Counted from the first letter of the stretch, positions 39,260 through 51,012 are shown. The stretch: DNA of 64,000 nucleotides from Dasypus novemcinctus (GCF_030445035.2 NC_080677.1:104219513-104283512), one strand, 5' to 3'. Notes: a model not told the origin generated them from the letters alone. Program-made: numbers and translations.

Positions 39260-40095
39260 TTAAGACTATTTATTGAGAGGGGTTTTAGATCCCAAGGGGC
39301 AGATGGATGGGACTGTCTTGCTTTAGGTCGTAGGTACTTTGTTATTTTGGGATGGACATTGTCCATCATCATCATTTAAATAATTGTCCTGGGTGAGTCT
39401 GATGAACTGGAGAGTGGGTGTTGCAACTCTGCTGAGATCAGGGCTCAACTGGCATATGAACAGACTGAAGATTTAAGTGTCTGGTACATATATCTAAAGG
39501 TTATAGTGCTAATTATAGGTTCTAAATAAAGGGGCAGAAGAGCCTTTTTAAAGGAAATTGTAAATGAGTCTAAGCCCCCTTTCAATCAGAAACAGAGTGG
39601 GCATCACTATCCTAAAATGCTCAGTTTTGAGGAATGAACAAACAAAAGGGGTGGGGTGGATAAAACAATGGACTAAAGTAGACTTATTATTATTCTAACA
39701 ATGAAAGATCTTTTAACTTTGAAATAAAGGCAGTGGTCACCAGAGGTTCTGAGGGGAGAGAGAGGGAAAATTAGGGATAACATAGGTCATTTTTGGGACA
39801 TTGGAATTGTTCTAAATGACATTGCAATGATGGATATGGGCCATTATATATTTTCTCGAAACCCATAAAAATGTGCAGTCTAAAGTGTAAAATATAAAGT
39901 AATCTATTGACCATGTTTAGTAGCAGAGTTTCAGTATGTGTTCATCAATTGTAACAAATGCACCACACTATTTTAAAGATGTTGTTAATGGGGAAAAGTA
40001 TGGGAAGAGGAGTGGGTGGAGTATATGGGAATTCTCTTCTATTTTCAATGCATCATTTATGTAATCCAAACCTTCTTTAAAAATAACAAAAAGAC
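39260..40095 (+). mobile_element. Twin-primed L1 3'UTR copy (sense 3' end)
   Basis: The sense piece (about 39590-40095) matches 10060-10560 of the L1 at 1085-10585 (CTAAGCCCCCTTTC, TGGACTAAAGTAGACTTATT, GGGACATTGGAATTGTTCTA, then an A-rich end). The 5' piece (about 39260-39585) is in the opposite orientation: it matches 40870-41100, itself an antisense copy. The inverted 5' segment marks twin priming. Confidence 0.72.
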
Positions 40096-40374
40096 TCTAT
40101 TTATAATAGCCAAGCACCATTTTAATCTAAGCCTAGTCCAGGCACTGTGACAGAGGGCATATTCCATCTGAACATTGAATGACCAGCCTCTGCTAGGTTA
40201 AGTCATGCAATTCATTAAAACAAACTGCTACAAACCACCCCCCTTCCTTCAAATGAGTATGTTCTGATTTATTTTCTGTTTTTGTCTATGATTTTTTTCT
40301 TTTATTTTGGGCTTAACTTTGTATTTTTATCATGTTCTGTCATTGGTCTGTTTTTTATTTAATTAAATTGTCTT
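40096..40374. other. Short gap between two L1 3' ends
   Basis: No recognised content; AT-rich with T runs. Confidence 0.4.
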
Positions 40375-42215
40375 TTTATTTTTAAAGATATATAGATCAC
40401 AAAAATGTTGCACTAAAAAATATAAGAGGTTCCCCCATACCCCACACCCCACCCCACCCCTCCCACATCAACAACCTCTTTCATCATTGTGGCACATTCG
40501 TTGCATTTGGTGAATACATTTTGGAGCACTGCTGCACTACATGAATTATAGTTTACACTGTAGTTTACACTCTCCCCAGTACATTCAGTGGGTTATGGCA
40601 GGATATATAATGTCCAGCATCTGTCCCTGCAATGTCATTTAGGACAACTCCAAGCCCTGAAAATGCACCCACATCTCATTTCTTCTTCCCTCTTCCTGCC
40701 CTCAACAACTACTGTGGCAACTTTCTCCAGATCAGTGCTGCAGTCTCTACCCTTACTAGTCACAATAGTTCTATAGTAGAATACCAGTAAGTTCACTTTA
40801 ATTCATATTTTATTCCTCCATCCTGTGGAACCTGGGTTGGTGATGTCCATTCCACCTCTACATCAAGAGGGGTTTAGATCCCACATAGTTAATGGATGTG
40901 ATTCTTCTGCTTGGAGTTGTAGGCACTCTCAGTTCCCTGTTGTGGTCGTTGACCATCTTCACCTCCTTTTCAGCCTACCTGTGCAAGTCCAACAAACCAG
41001 AAAGTAGGAGCTGCAACTCTGCTGAGGCTCAGGGCCCAGCTGGCACATGGCCAGTTCAGAGATTGAACTTTCCTGTGTATACACCAATCCCAGCGCCAAC
41101 CACAGGTTCAGTAACAGTGACAGAAGAGAAACGTGTAGAAATTTCTCATCTGAGTCATCTTGCCACTGCACATACAGGGCAACAACCATTACAGTGATGA
41201 AAGGAAAAACATCAAAGACAAAGTTTTATGATATTTTTCATTCTCTAAAAACCCCAATTTATTTTTAGTTTAGTTTTTCTAAATTAGTGTGTATTCTATT
41301 TCTAATCTTTAAACCTATCGCTACTATTTCATTTTCCTATTAATTGAATTTGACAATATATTAGGTTTCATTTTTGAAGACATTTTGGACCACAGAGGGG
41401 TTCGACTATGGAACAGGAGGAACACTGATGTGGGGTTTATTGATGGGAGACACATGGTTAGGAGGGAGTTCTCCAGGGCATGTATATAGAGTATATAAAA
41501 ATGTTTGGATATATGTTGGGTATTTTCATAATAGTTACAGTTACAAATGACAACTGAGGGAGTGCTGAGTTCCTAGCCAGAGGAGCACTGTCACATTTTC
41601 CAATGGAATAGCAACAATCCCCCAAGTGCAAGGGCAAAGACCAGTAAAGAAGGAAGGTCCAGTAATGGACCTTTGACACTGATGACTATGCTTATGAGTC
41701 TGTGCACCTAAAATTTCAACTAGGCCTAGAGCTGCAGGGTACCTAAGAGTTACCTCCTGAGAATCTCCAAGTTGCTCAAATGTGGCCACTCTCTAAGCCA
41801 AACTCAGTATGTAAACTCATTACCTTCCCCCACCATGGGACACAACTCCCAGGTATGAGCCTCCCTGGTGCCAAGGAATTACTACCAATCGCTAACTGGT
41901 GATGCAACTAGAAAAAGACCTTGAAAAAAGGGGGAAAATGATAAAGACAAATGAGTTTATATGGCTAAGAGTCTTCAAAACAGAGTCAGGAGGTTATCAG
42001 AGGGGTCGTGCTTACGCACTCAGCAGGATCCCAAAAACAGCCAAAGTAGATACAACCCCAGGTACTGGTGCACCTGAGGGCTATGGAGACATGCAGTTTC
42101 CACAGTCATGGCAGTTGGCTCTGGAGTTCAGTGTCTTGTCCATGGGCCCTACTTTGGAATTTGTGTTCCTGAGTGTGATGGATTTGGATTCATTGGCCTG
42201 TTATTGATGAGACTT
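40375..42215 (-). mobile_element. Twin-primed L1 3'UTR copy (antisense 3' end)
   Basis: 40375 to about 41200 is the reverse complement of 9790-10560 in the L1 3'UTR (TTTTAAAGATATATAGATCAC tail side, CAGTGGGTTATGGCAGG, GGACAACTCCAAGCCCTG). About 41310-42215 is the same family in sense orientation, matching 8900-9790 (GACCACAGAGGGGTTCGACT, GTTCTCCAGGGCATG, CACAACTCCCAGGTATGAGC). The two parts together are one stretch of 3'UTR with the 5' half inverted. About 100 bp at the junction (41200-41310) is unassigned. Confidence 0.8.
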
Positions 42216-42286
42216 CTTTCTGAAATCACAACTCCATCAAAGGAAATTTGATAATGTTACTGTTACTCTGCCACAATTTTCCTTTT

Positions 42287-42439
42287 AACCAGTGCTTCTT
42301 CAACTTTTATGTCCACAGAAATTACCTGGAGATCTTGTTAATTTTAGTAGTTCTGGTGGACCTGCAATACTGCACTTCTAACAAAGTCCCAGGTGAAGCC
42401 CATGCTGTTGGTCCATGGACCACACTTTGAGTAAGAAGA
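42287..42439 (+). mobile_element. MER5A-like hAT-Charlie MITE
   Basis: CAGTGCTTCTTCAACTTT at the start, an AATTACCTGGAGATCTTG block, TTCTAACAAAGTCCCAGGTG, and GGACCACACTTTGAGTAAG at the end; the ends are imperfect inverted repeats. It is an internally deleted, non-coding DNA transposon relic. Confidence 0.8.
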
Positions 42440-45400
42440 CTTTAAACAACCTCATTTTTTCTCATGGTGATGTGGTTTGCAATTACAGCATTGTACTTAC
42501 TTGATCATGTTTGGCCAGGAGCTTGTTATAAGTTCCTTATTCTCTGGGATGGCCAAATTTGTCCCTGACATGAATTCAGCCTTTTTAGGAAAGAAAGTGA
42601 ACCCTAATGCATCTAAAAATTAATTTTGAAGCAACTGATTTCCAGTGAGTTTCCTTCTCAAACCTTATTTTCAGTTAAAACAAAATCAGACTTCCTAAAT
42701 GGAAAAAGTTGCCTTTTTACTGCATGAGAATTGTCTATATACATTATCTTGGAAAATCAGCTAGATCAAAATCCCAAGTTCTAGTTGGTGATCAGCACAT
42801 GCTCTCTAACAAAGCATTTGTCTACTTTTCTGTTCTTAACTTCACAACACCTCGAATCTCAATAAAAGTTTATTTGGGAGAAAAAGTGTTTTTCTATCTG
42901 TCTGCCTATATGTTCAATGAAAACTTTTCTACATAAACATAGCTAATGCTAAGATTTGTGGGAGTTTGAGAACTATATTTCTTATTTCTAAGTTTGCTGC
43001 AATAATGTGAAAATTAAACCAATATCTTCTATTCATAAAAAATCCTTAAAGATAATTTATGTTTTAAAGTAAAAGCTGCCTTTTCTCTCTTCTAAAAGCT
43101 GAAAATAATTTTCAAGCGTGGACATTTGCTAATACTCCACCTATCCCTTTTTCAGATAACCTAAGGCCATGCTAACTTTGTATTGTTCTGTTTATATGGT
43201 GGGGTCATAACAATGAAGTTTTTATTAAGGAAATTTTATTTTAATTGCCAAAAAGAATGTCAAACAGAAAGGGAATAGAAGAAAGTTGTGACTGCTTACA
43301 TTTTATGCACATCACATTCTGGGAAGTTACCAAGTTGATAGTAAATGGTAATGTGTTAATTTTTTATATGAGATCATAGGTTTATGACAGAAACTATAAT
43401 ATATTTAATTTCTAAGACAGAAAATTTTAGTACATCATATTCATCTATTAGAAAACGTATGATTTTCCTAAGTAGTAATATTTTACATAAAAACATGGCC
43501 TTGAGGATTCCACCAATGTCATTTATGGACACAAACAAGTCTTCCTTCAGTATTAGTCACACAGTGACATTGAAAACTCTTGCTTATATAAACATATTCA
43601 TTGTATTCATCAAAGTAAAATTCCATTCCCTTTTGCTCTCAGTTCCATATGGCCCTACTCCACTACCAAGTCTGTGATTCAGCACAAGAATCTTTCCCCA
43701 AACACGACATTTGCTTTTTTTGGATCTTTTCTTGCACTGTCATAGAACAGCTGGTCAAGTGCAGTTACTTTCTGTGGATGTAATTCTATCGCTTGGGAAT
43801 GTCTCCTCCTACTTTCATATGAAATAAAAATAACATTTTCCTATAGACTTCCAAAGTAATATAGTATCTTAAATTGTTATTCTAAAATAACTGGGGAGAT
43901 TGGAAGAATTAGAAAAACAGTACTAAAATAGACTGTTGAGTAGATGATTTCTTAGCAGTATTGAAAATGGGCTTGCCTCCTGCCCAAACTTAATATTTAA
44001 GTCAGTTATCATTTTAAAAATACTAAGGTCAAATTTCCACTTACTACTTTTTTCAAAAAATTATGGGTATTTAATTATAAATGCTATATAATTTATTCAT
44101 TTAGGAATAGAGGATTAGAATACAGGATGTGTACATAAGAGAAAAAATATTGATAGACTTGAAGTGAGAAATGAAAAGAAGAAAAACAAAGTTGTGAAAA
44201 GCTTGGCATATTTAAATATTTAATAGAGTTCATTTAAAAATTTTTGGTAATATATATATTTGGTTATATATATATGTATATCGTGGTAATATATATATTT
44301 GCTGGATTGAGTAATTTTGAGTTTTGCTAAGCATGGGAAAAAACAAAAATACTTGTTACTAGTTGGAAGCTAATTTCTTTGAGGCTCACAGTCTACTGCA
44401 TAAAGTGCATTTTATCCACACTAAAATTATAATTTACCAAACTATAAAGTGAGAATTTAAGAGAAGAAAAGACAAAAATCAAAGATAATATTACCTCCAA
44501 ATCAATACAATTTAGAGTTTATCCCAACATAATTTGTATTTTATGAAGATTTGATATTTCAAAACATATGCCATTTTAGTATTCTAGTTACTGTTTACAG
44601 GACTACAACAACAGATAACTGCTACAGCTTATTCTAAATAGGCCAGCTGAAATGATGGTTGCCAGCCTTTTGAACTACAGAGCTTAAAAATGCCTGGGGT
44701 TTTGTCTTTTCATAATACCTTTGAAAACTGGGCTGTTTCAAAAAGAAATGCATAATCCATTGTTATGCTTGGCATAGCTTGCTAAATCTAATTTAATGAA
44801 AAGAGAAGGAAAAGAGGTAGAAATAGTAAAGGTGCACGTGACCCAAAATTCTGTATAACTCTGTGTGATGCCGCTGGAATAAAATGAGTGTGGGAAACCT
44901 ATGCTCACATGCCCCAAGGAAACAGTCCTTGTTGATTTATGATTGTACAGCATACACATAAAAATAGCTGAAATACGTTATAGGACACAGATAAATAAGA
45001 ATAGAGACTGTTGCACACCAATACATCTGGGGGAAGAATCATGATTACAGCACCAAAAACAATCCAACTTGCTAAACTATAAAAAATTAAAGTTGAATCA
45101 GAAAGTATCAGTGTAGGCAGCACCATGAAATCATTGCTCTTATTGAAGGTATGGATTTGGGCAACTTCTGTGAAGATTCTTGAATAAGGCCGTTCTAAAT
45201 GTGTGTTTCTAGATACAGCCTATTGAAAAATATTTACAATATCAATAAGCTTTTCATAGAAATTATGCAGGAATAAACTTTAAAAGTAGTCCAAGGACTA
45301 CTTTTGCTCCAAGGTGAACCAGAAAGGTAAAAATCAAATCTCCAAATTCAGGGTTCCTTTTTTTCCTTTCTTTTCGTTATTTCAGAGAAAATGAGAATGG

Positions 45401-45880
45401 GAAAACATTTGAAAATGTGAAAAGAGAAACAAATGGAAAAGGAAAACAGAAGGGTAGTAGTTTTCCTCTACATAAATGGAAAAGTAGAATTAAAGCCACT
45501 AGAAAAGAGATCCCACCTCAATACCACCTCAATCAACTTCAACAAAATGAGAGTTAACATTGATATTCTGATAGTATCTATCAACTTTGGGAAAATTTTT
45601 TTAGAGATTTATGTACTTAAGTAAAGACCTTTCTTCTAAAGCAAATAAAATTACTTTAATATCTTCTGTTTTACTTCAGAGCTGGGTGGTTCTGTATAGT
45701 TGTCACTAACCATATTAGGCTCTACATGCATTAAATGTAGCTAAACTGAATTGAGATATGCTTTAAGTGTAAAATACACTTAAATACACTCAAAGATTTA
45801 GTATGAAAAAATGCAAAATATCATATTAACATTTTTGTATTGATTGCATGATGAAATTATAATATTTGGGATACATTTGG
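42440..45880. other. AT-rich DNA, nothing recognised
   Basis: No repeat family or coding signal that I can name. Contains an alternating AT/(TATA) patch at about 44250-44303. Open frames of up to about 97 codons (for example 43384-43677) show no domain, signal peptide or consistent composition. Confidence 0.5.
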
Positions 45881-45884
45881 TTAA

Positions 45885-46020
45885 ATAAAATACACCATTA
45901 AATTAATTTCACTTATTTAATTTTTCTTCTAGAATATAGTGATTGAGCTTCAAATTACACATGTGGCTCACATTTGTGGCTTGGATTATATTTGTATTGA
46001 ACAGTGCTGGCACTTTAACC
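45885..46020 (+). mobile_element. hAT-type MITE relic (low confidence)
   Basis: AAATTACACATGTGGCTCAC followed by TTATATTTGTATTGAACAGTG resembles the terminal part of mammalian hAT-Charlie MITEs ('ACATGTGGCT...TTGGACAGYG'). Confidence 0.5.
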
Positions 46021-46189
46021 AAGTCAGAGTCCTGGAAAGATTATCTCATATAAAAGTATATCCATAGCCCAAATCTTTCCTGATAGAATGTCTCTTTTTC
46101 ATAGACCTTATCACATAATGATAGGTTTATACATGCATTCTTCTAGCACTGGCAGGGATAATTCCTTTTTTAAAATCAAGTAAATGTTT

Positions 46190-46390
46190 GAAAAAATTCA
46201 TTATTAAGTACTTTCTCAGTGCAATGACCATATTGTTAAGCAACTGGGATACTAGTGGGAAAAAGAAAGAATGTGAATCGTCCACTCACAGAGTTTGTAT
46301 ATGTATATTTTAGAGAGAAAGGTAGACAATGAGCAACATTAATTACAGAATCGGATGTGACAGAGAAGTACAGGGTCTTATACTCTTGAT
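46190..46390 (+). mobile_element. Possible L2-like ancient LINE fragment
   Basis: TTAAGTACTTTCTCAGTGCAATG and AGCAACTGGGATACTAGTGG resemble the L2 3' region (TTGAGTACC-ACTATGTGCCAG / ACTGGGGATACAG). Very diverged. Confidence 0.4.
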
Positions 46391-46799
46391 ATGAGGGAAA
46401 CTTACCTAGTCAGTATGTCTTTTCTGTTACTGAGAATGACATTCTGAATAAAAGAGATACTAGCATTGTTGTTGTTTTTTTATGGAATTAAAAAACAAGA
46501 GCATTTTAGTTTGAATATTATTTAAAAAAACTATGTGTGCTTAGTTTTTAATTTAAAATGTCATATTTCAGGAATTTAAGAAAGCATAAAGAATAATATA
46601 ACAAATACTTATGACAAATCAGCTAGTGGGTTTCAACGATTTTAAAAATATGTTTACATTGTGTTTAGCTGGAAAAGATCACCAAAAACAATGTGATTTT
46701 GAGAGGAGCAAAATAATCTTCAGTAAGAAAGAACATTATAACTGTAAGCTTTTGATTTTTAAAATAAATGCTTCATTGATATTTAATGAACAATATATA

Positions 46800-46960
46800 C
46801 CAGCATTTGTGGCATGTACTTTATATTTAATCACATCAATAGTCCTACCCAATATATATTTTTTATTTTATAAATTAAAACATGGAGATTCAATAAAATT
46901 AAGTACTTACCCATTGCTATACATGGACCAGGGTTTACTGTAACTGACTCAAAAGACTTA
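46800..46960 (+). mobile_element. MIR-like core-SINE relic
   Basis: The order TGTACTTTATATTTAATCACA, TATTTTATAAATTAAAACATGG and ATTAAGTACTTACCCATTGC parallels MIR (ACTTTACAT-TTAATCC / TTTTACAGATGAGGAAACTGAG / GTTAAGTAACTTGCCC). Ancient and diverged. Confidence 0.55.
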
Positions 46961-47248
46961 GCACACGATTAAAGAATTGGCTTTTGATAATGTTAACATG
47001 TGTTTTTAATCTGTTGAAAAACATTGAATGCTGACAAAAATTGGATACTCTAAGGAAAAATTAAGGATACTGATTATAGTAAAAACTTAATAAAATCTTG
47101 TATTTCCTGTATTTAATGGTTATACAATCTTGAAAAATAAATAATAATAAATTCTTTACAACTAGTAAAGCCTCATTATGCATTGTATGGTATGCTCAAA
47201 TGATATTCAGAGACATCCTCTGAGTCAGTGTACTCCTGGAATTAATAA

Positions 47249-47255
47249 AAATACT
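47249..47255. repeat. Probable target-site duplication (left) of the INHA retrocopy
   Basis: AAATACT next to the poly(A) remnant, with AAATACT again at 48630-48636 beyond the 5' end; similarity extends weakly further. Confidence 0.6.
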
Positions 47256-47286
47256 GTCTTTTTTTCTTTTCATCTATGCTCTACTG

Positions 47287-47292
47287 TTTATT
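47287..47292 (-). terminator. Polyadenylation signal of the INHA retrocopy
   Basis: AATAAA on the minus strand, about 15 nt before the A-rich tail remnant; inherited from the parent mRNA. Confidence 0.85.
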
Positions 47293-47467
47293 GTCACTTT
47301 ATCCATGGGATGGAGGTGGGGATGGGAGGTGGAGAGCCCTCAGTCAGAGAAGTGGAAAGGGAAAGTCGGAAGCATCCATTCTCTGAGCTCTGCCCTTTCT
47401 CTCGAGTGGCCTCCCAGCTGATGGTGAGAACTTGGCCACCAGCCATGGTGGAGGAAGCAGGATCCCT

Positions 47468-48485
47468 TTATATACACACACAGTGTTGGGTGAGAAGGTT
47501 GGGCACCGTCTCATACTTGAAAGAGTACCCTCCAACAGAGGTGGTGTAGACATAAGGAGGCCTCATGGTCCCTGGGAGAGCAATGCAGCAGAGCAGGGCC
47601 CTGGCATCAAAGAAGGGGCCTTGGCAAGGGTAGTAGTAGCCCATGAGGGCAGCATGGGTAGATCGGGTGCTGCGGGCAGTGCACAGCCACTGTGAGTGTA
47701 GTGAATGAGGAAACTTGGAGTGTGCATGATCCACCCAGTCCCAGTCTAGCTCCTGGAAAAAGATGCTGAGAGCTGCTATGTGGCAGTTGACATAGGCAGC
47801 AGGTTCCTCTGGAGGCCTCTGCAGCAGGGGCAGTGCACAAGACCAGAGCAGCGGGGGAGCTGAGCGCCAGGCTCTTTCCCCTCAGCTGGGTGATCAGGCT
47901 GCTTGTTCACCAGGAAGGGGGCATGGCCTCCTGCCCAGCTGAGCAGGAGCAGAGAGGACAGAGCAGCAGTAGTAGCACCAGGACAAGGTGGATCAGGAGA
48001 GGGAGAGAAGGCCAAATACAGCCCAGCCCAGAGAAGGGGGACCTTGCCTAATGACATGGGCCCAAATGACAGGACCAGCTAGTTGAGCAGGGACCCAGAG
48101 CTCTTGAAAGCTCTGCCTGTCCAAACCTGTGTGGAACCACAGCTAGGCAGAAGTCACCTGGCAGCTGAGGGTGTGCTGAGATGGAGGACACTGTACATGA
48201 AGAGGCCGTCCTCAGCCTGCTGGGTGAGCTCTCAAGCAGCTGGTAATCTTCACAGGTGGCAGCTGTGGTGGGGAAAAGACCCTATGCATGAAGCCCCTGA
48301 GGCATATCTTCAGGGCAGATGCCTGACTCCAGGGTCCTCACCTTCCCTGGACCTTGGACCCAAGCCTACAGGAACAAGGTCCTCACCTTGGCCAGGACCA
48401 GCTACCAGTCTGCCTCCAGTCCATGGCAGATGTGGCCATCCTGAGTGGCCAACTGCAAAAGGAGCATCAGTGGCTGTGGGGACAT
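47468..48485 (-). pseudogene. INHA: INHA (inhibin alpha subunit) processed pseudogene
   Basis: Inhibin alpha pairs with an inhibin beta subunit to form a secreted TGF-beta-family hormone that suppresses FSH. The copy ends in YSFKYETVPNLLTQHC-V-C-I then TAA (47470-47468), matching the INHA C terminus. Upstream, LLQRPPEEPAA, NCH and FQEL (about 47720-47825) and ALPGTMRP (about 47560) fit the mature domain. The pro-region is recognisable through PMSLG (about 48060-48045), GLFMYS (about 48200) and EDPGVRHLP (about 48310-48335) but carries frameshifts, stops and a deletion of roughly 15 codons. The mature-domain frame, 47866-47468, has no stop (132 codons; human mature chain 134). The proprotein cleavage motif RARR reads RAWR, and one Cys of the HYCHGGC segment is missing. 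The ATG at 48485 is chosen by alignment with the INHA signal-peptide start. The pro-region damage makes hormone production very unlikely. Confidence 0.93.
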
Positions 48486-48639
48486 CATGACTCACCTGGC
48501 CCCTGCCAGCCAGAAACCCACAACCTGCCTTGTGCTCCTCCTGTCAGGGTCTGCCAGAGCCTCCCCACTCTCCCCTCCCCACCCAGCCAACCTCTTCTTC
48601 TACCCAGCTCATCCATCTTTCCCAGCCAGAAATACTCTT

Positions 48640-49366
48640 ATGCATTGAAATTTTGCATAGCACCTTGAACCATTCATTGATAAAAACTGACAATATATTG
48701 GAAAATAGGTGTGGTTTAATTCAATATCAGCAAACTATTTTGCATATTCACCTGTGTTTCCAAATGTCATATATTTACCTATGTTTCCAAGTGTTTTTAC
48801 TACCTTGCCTCCACCAACTAATGTGATCACTAACTCTTCAAAATCTCTAAAGGCTTTTTTATGTATTGATTTTATCATTGTTGTGTTTTTATTGTATATG
48901 CTATTTTCATGTTTCTCAGTCCTTTCCTAATACATGGTAAGATCCAGGGACTGAATAACTATCAGTTAATGATATATTAATTTCTTAATACCTATCGCTG
49001 TAGTATACCCAGATAGTTTTTATTACATGTTGGTTACATAAATTTTTGGAGATGTATTCATTTAAATTATACCGAGTGCCTACATTTTAGGAATTACTAT
49101 TCTAGACACTGAATAAGGAAAGAGAAGAAAAAATATGTAATCATGAAATAAAATCGGTTATTGAATCTGTGGCTATGAAAGAGTTAATATATATTAACAT
49201 ATAATACATTTATATTAAAACTTGTAGGAAAAAAAGAGGCTGGGCATTTTCCTAGGTAAAAGGCTGATTCATCATCTGTCCTCTAGAGAGGACTTTATTG
49301 TTCTGAGTTATAGTGAGTCACTTTTGAAATATATGATCAACAATGCAGTTATTGAGGGAATATTCA
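48640..49366. other. AT-rich DNA, little recognised
   Basis: A CCGAGTGCCTACATTTTAGG block near 49071-49090 hints at a MIR/L2 relic. Nothing else is assignable. Confidence 0.35.
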
Positions 49367-49803
49367 TTAGGGTTCTCTAGGGGAACAGAATCAACAAGGG
49401 ATATCCATAGATAGTAAGAGATTTATCAGCGTCTCTCACATAGCCATGGGGATGCACAAGTCCAGGTTCCGCAGACAGGCTGCAACCAGGAGCTCCAATG
49501 AGAGTCCAATGAAGATTCTTGACGAGTTCTGGGAGACACTGGCTGTCCAAAGATGAGCTGGGAAATTCTCTCTCAATGCTGGAATCACTTCCCCATTTAA
49601 GGGTTTCAACTGATTGGGTTAAGTGTCACTCACCGCTGATGGCAATCTCCCTGATCGATTCAATTATAATCAGCTGTCTATAATTTATAACTGTGATAAA
49701 GTCAATGGTTACTAAAGTCCACAAATGCCCCTGCACTACAGTTAGCCCAGTGCTCCCCCGACCAAACAACTTGCCGAGTTGACACAATAGCCTAACCATC
49801 ACA
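49367..49803 (-). mobile_element. ERVL/MaLR-type solo LTR (antisense), same family as 34765-35188
   Basis: Starts at TTAGGGTTCTCTAGGGGAAC (complement of the family's terminal TTCTCTGGAGAACCCTAA) and ends near GAGTTGACACAATAGCCTAA (complement of its TTAGGTTATTGTGTCAACTC start). The middle includes CAGGCTGCAACCAGGAGCTC and TTTAAGGGTTTCAACTGATT. Opposite orientation to the copy at 34765-35188. Confidence 0.7.
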
Positions 49804-50296
49804 GAGGGTGTGTGCTGGAATTTTATTTGATGCTGAAATAATAATTTTATTATTTTAGCTAAAATAATGTTACTCTGGACATTTTTCTGTGTTTTTTTTA
49901 ATGTAGGGCAATAGAGATAACTTTTAAAAAATAACAATGAAACAAAATTTGTATTTCATTGAAGGAATTTTTTGCTTCTAATTGATTAGTTGGGTTCTGG
50001 CTTTCAAGTACTTAAGTCATTCCATTTGTCTTAGAAGAGTGAGAGAACTCAGTAAATGTAACATGAATTGAAAAATTGCAGAACTTTGAAGTAACTTATA
50101 ACAAATTGTGCTGTTGCCAAACTTATTAATATGGAGAAAAGCCAGTGAAGAGATTGAGAGGCAAAGATTTGACTCTCAAGAACCAAGAGAATAGAAAGGT
50201 AGAATTCAAGAAAACATGAAAGTTTGCAAAACTCTTCATCATGGAAATTTCCCCTGCTTTAAGTTTTTAATTTTCTTAATTTTCCTCTAGGCACAC

Positions 50297-50753
50297 TGTT
50301 TTAGTTTCCTAGGCTGTTCAAAGAAAATACCATAAAATAGGTTGAGTTATACAATGGGAATTTATTCACTCATGGTTTTGAGGCTGGAAAAATGGAAAAC
50401 CAAGGCATCTTCAAGGTGATGCTTTCATCCCCAAGACTGGCATTCTGGGGCTGGTTGCTGGCGATCGTCAGCTCCTCTGTCACATGGCAAGGCATATGAT
50501 GAGGCATCTGCTGGTCTTTTCCTTCTCTTCCAGGTTTCATTGATTTTAGCTTCTTGCTTCCATGGATTCCGCCCCTCCTTCTGAATTTTATTCTCTTATA
50601 AAGCAAAGTAACAGGATTAAGATCCATTTTGATTGAGGTGGGACATACCTGAACTGAAGTAGTCTCATCAAAAAGTTCTACTTACAATGGGTTTACATCC
50701 ATAGGAATAGTCTAATTTAAGAATATATTTTCCTGTTCAAACCACCACAAACA
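50297..50753 (-). mobile_element. LTR of MaLR/ERVL type, antisense
   Basis: Begins TGTTTTAGTTTCCTAGGCTG, has GGGAATTTATTCACTCATGG (minus-strand AATAAATTC signal), a TTATAAAGCAAAGTAAC block (TATA side, as in other antisense MaLR LTRs), and ends near CAAACCACCACAAACA. Layout parallels 16150-16520. The exact right end is uncertain by a few bases. Confidence 0.6.
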
Positions 50754-50834
50754 CTTTTCTAGCTTTATTTCTCTTCTGATCTAGTTTATTTATTTAGAAA
50801 ATATATAATAAATAATATCTGTTATGATATCTAA

Positions 50835-50911
50835 AATGAGCACTTATGATGTGCCAAAAAATACTATATTACATAAATTAGTAGTCAAACCTGTGTTGTA
50901 GGTACAGATAT
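50835..50911 (+). mobile_element. MIR, left half, split by the provirus
   Basis: GAGCACTTATGATGTGCC through GTAGGTACAGATAT follows the MIR layout (GAGCACTTACTATGTGCC ... GAGGTAGGTACTATTAT). It is cut at 50911 and continues at 58823. Confidence 0.7.
50908..50911. repeat. 4-bp target duplication (left) of the provirus
   Basis: ATAT, repeated at 58823-58826 immediately outside the other LTR. Confidence 0.8.
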
Positions 50912-50992
50912 TGTTGTGGAATTTAAGAGAAGTTCAATTATTTGAGTATAGAGAGGCCAGGACTCAGGAATGATTTTGAGAAGGAAAAATGG

Positions 50993-50998
50993 TTTATT
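50993..50998 (-). terminator. LTR polyadenylation signal AATAAA (3' LTR)
   Basis: Minus-strand AATAAA, about 65 nt downstream of the TATA box, the expected place in the R region. The 5' LTR has its copy at 58427-58432. Confidence 0.85.
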
Positions 50999-51012
50999 GA
51001 CGGCCGGCCGGA

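Larger units (their letters stand above)
47256..48629 (-). mobile_element. Processed retrocopy of the inhibin alpha mRNA
   Basis: A GC-rich island in AT-rich surroundings with the parts of an INHA mRNA in order on the minus strand: 5'UTR (48629-48486), coding sequence (48485-47468), 3'UTR, an AATAAA polyadenylation signal (complement at 47287-47292) and an A-rich tail remnant (complement of 47257-47273). No intron interrupts the coding order, and a short direct repeat flanks it. This is how L1-mediated retroposition of an mRNA looks. Confidence 0.9.

Noticed and set aside
44250..44303. Alternating AT-rich patch with inverted symmetry
   Set aside because: Simple (TA)n-like sequence; symmetry follows from composition.
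48424..48495. Apparent splice donor and acceptor around a 43-nt 'intron' on the minus strand of the INHA copy
   Set aside because: Alignment to the INHA signal-peptide region continues straight through, and the interval is too short for a mammalian intron.
47178..48668. Several + strand open frames over the GC-rich island
   Set aside because: They are antisense to the INHA retrocopy; the minus-strand match explains the region.
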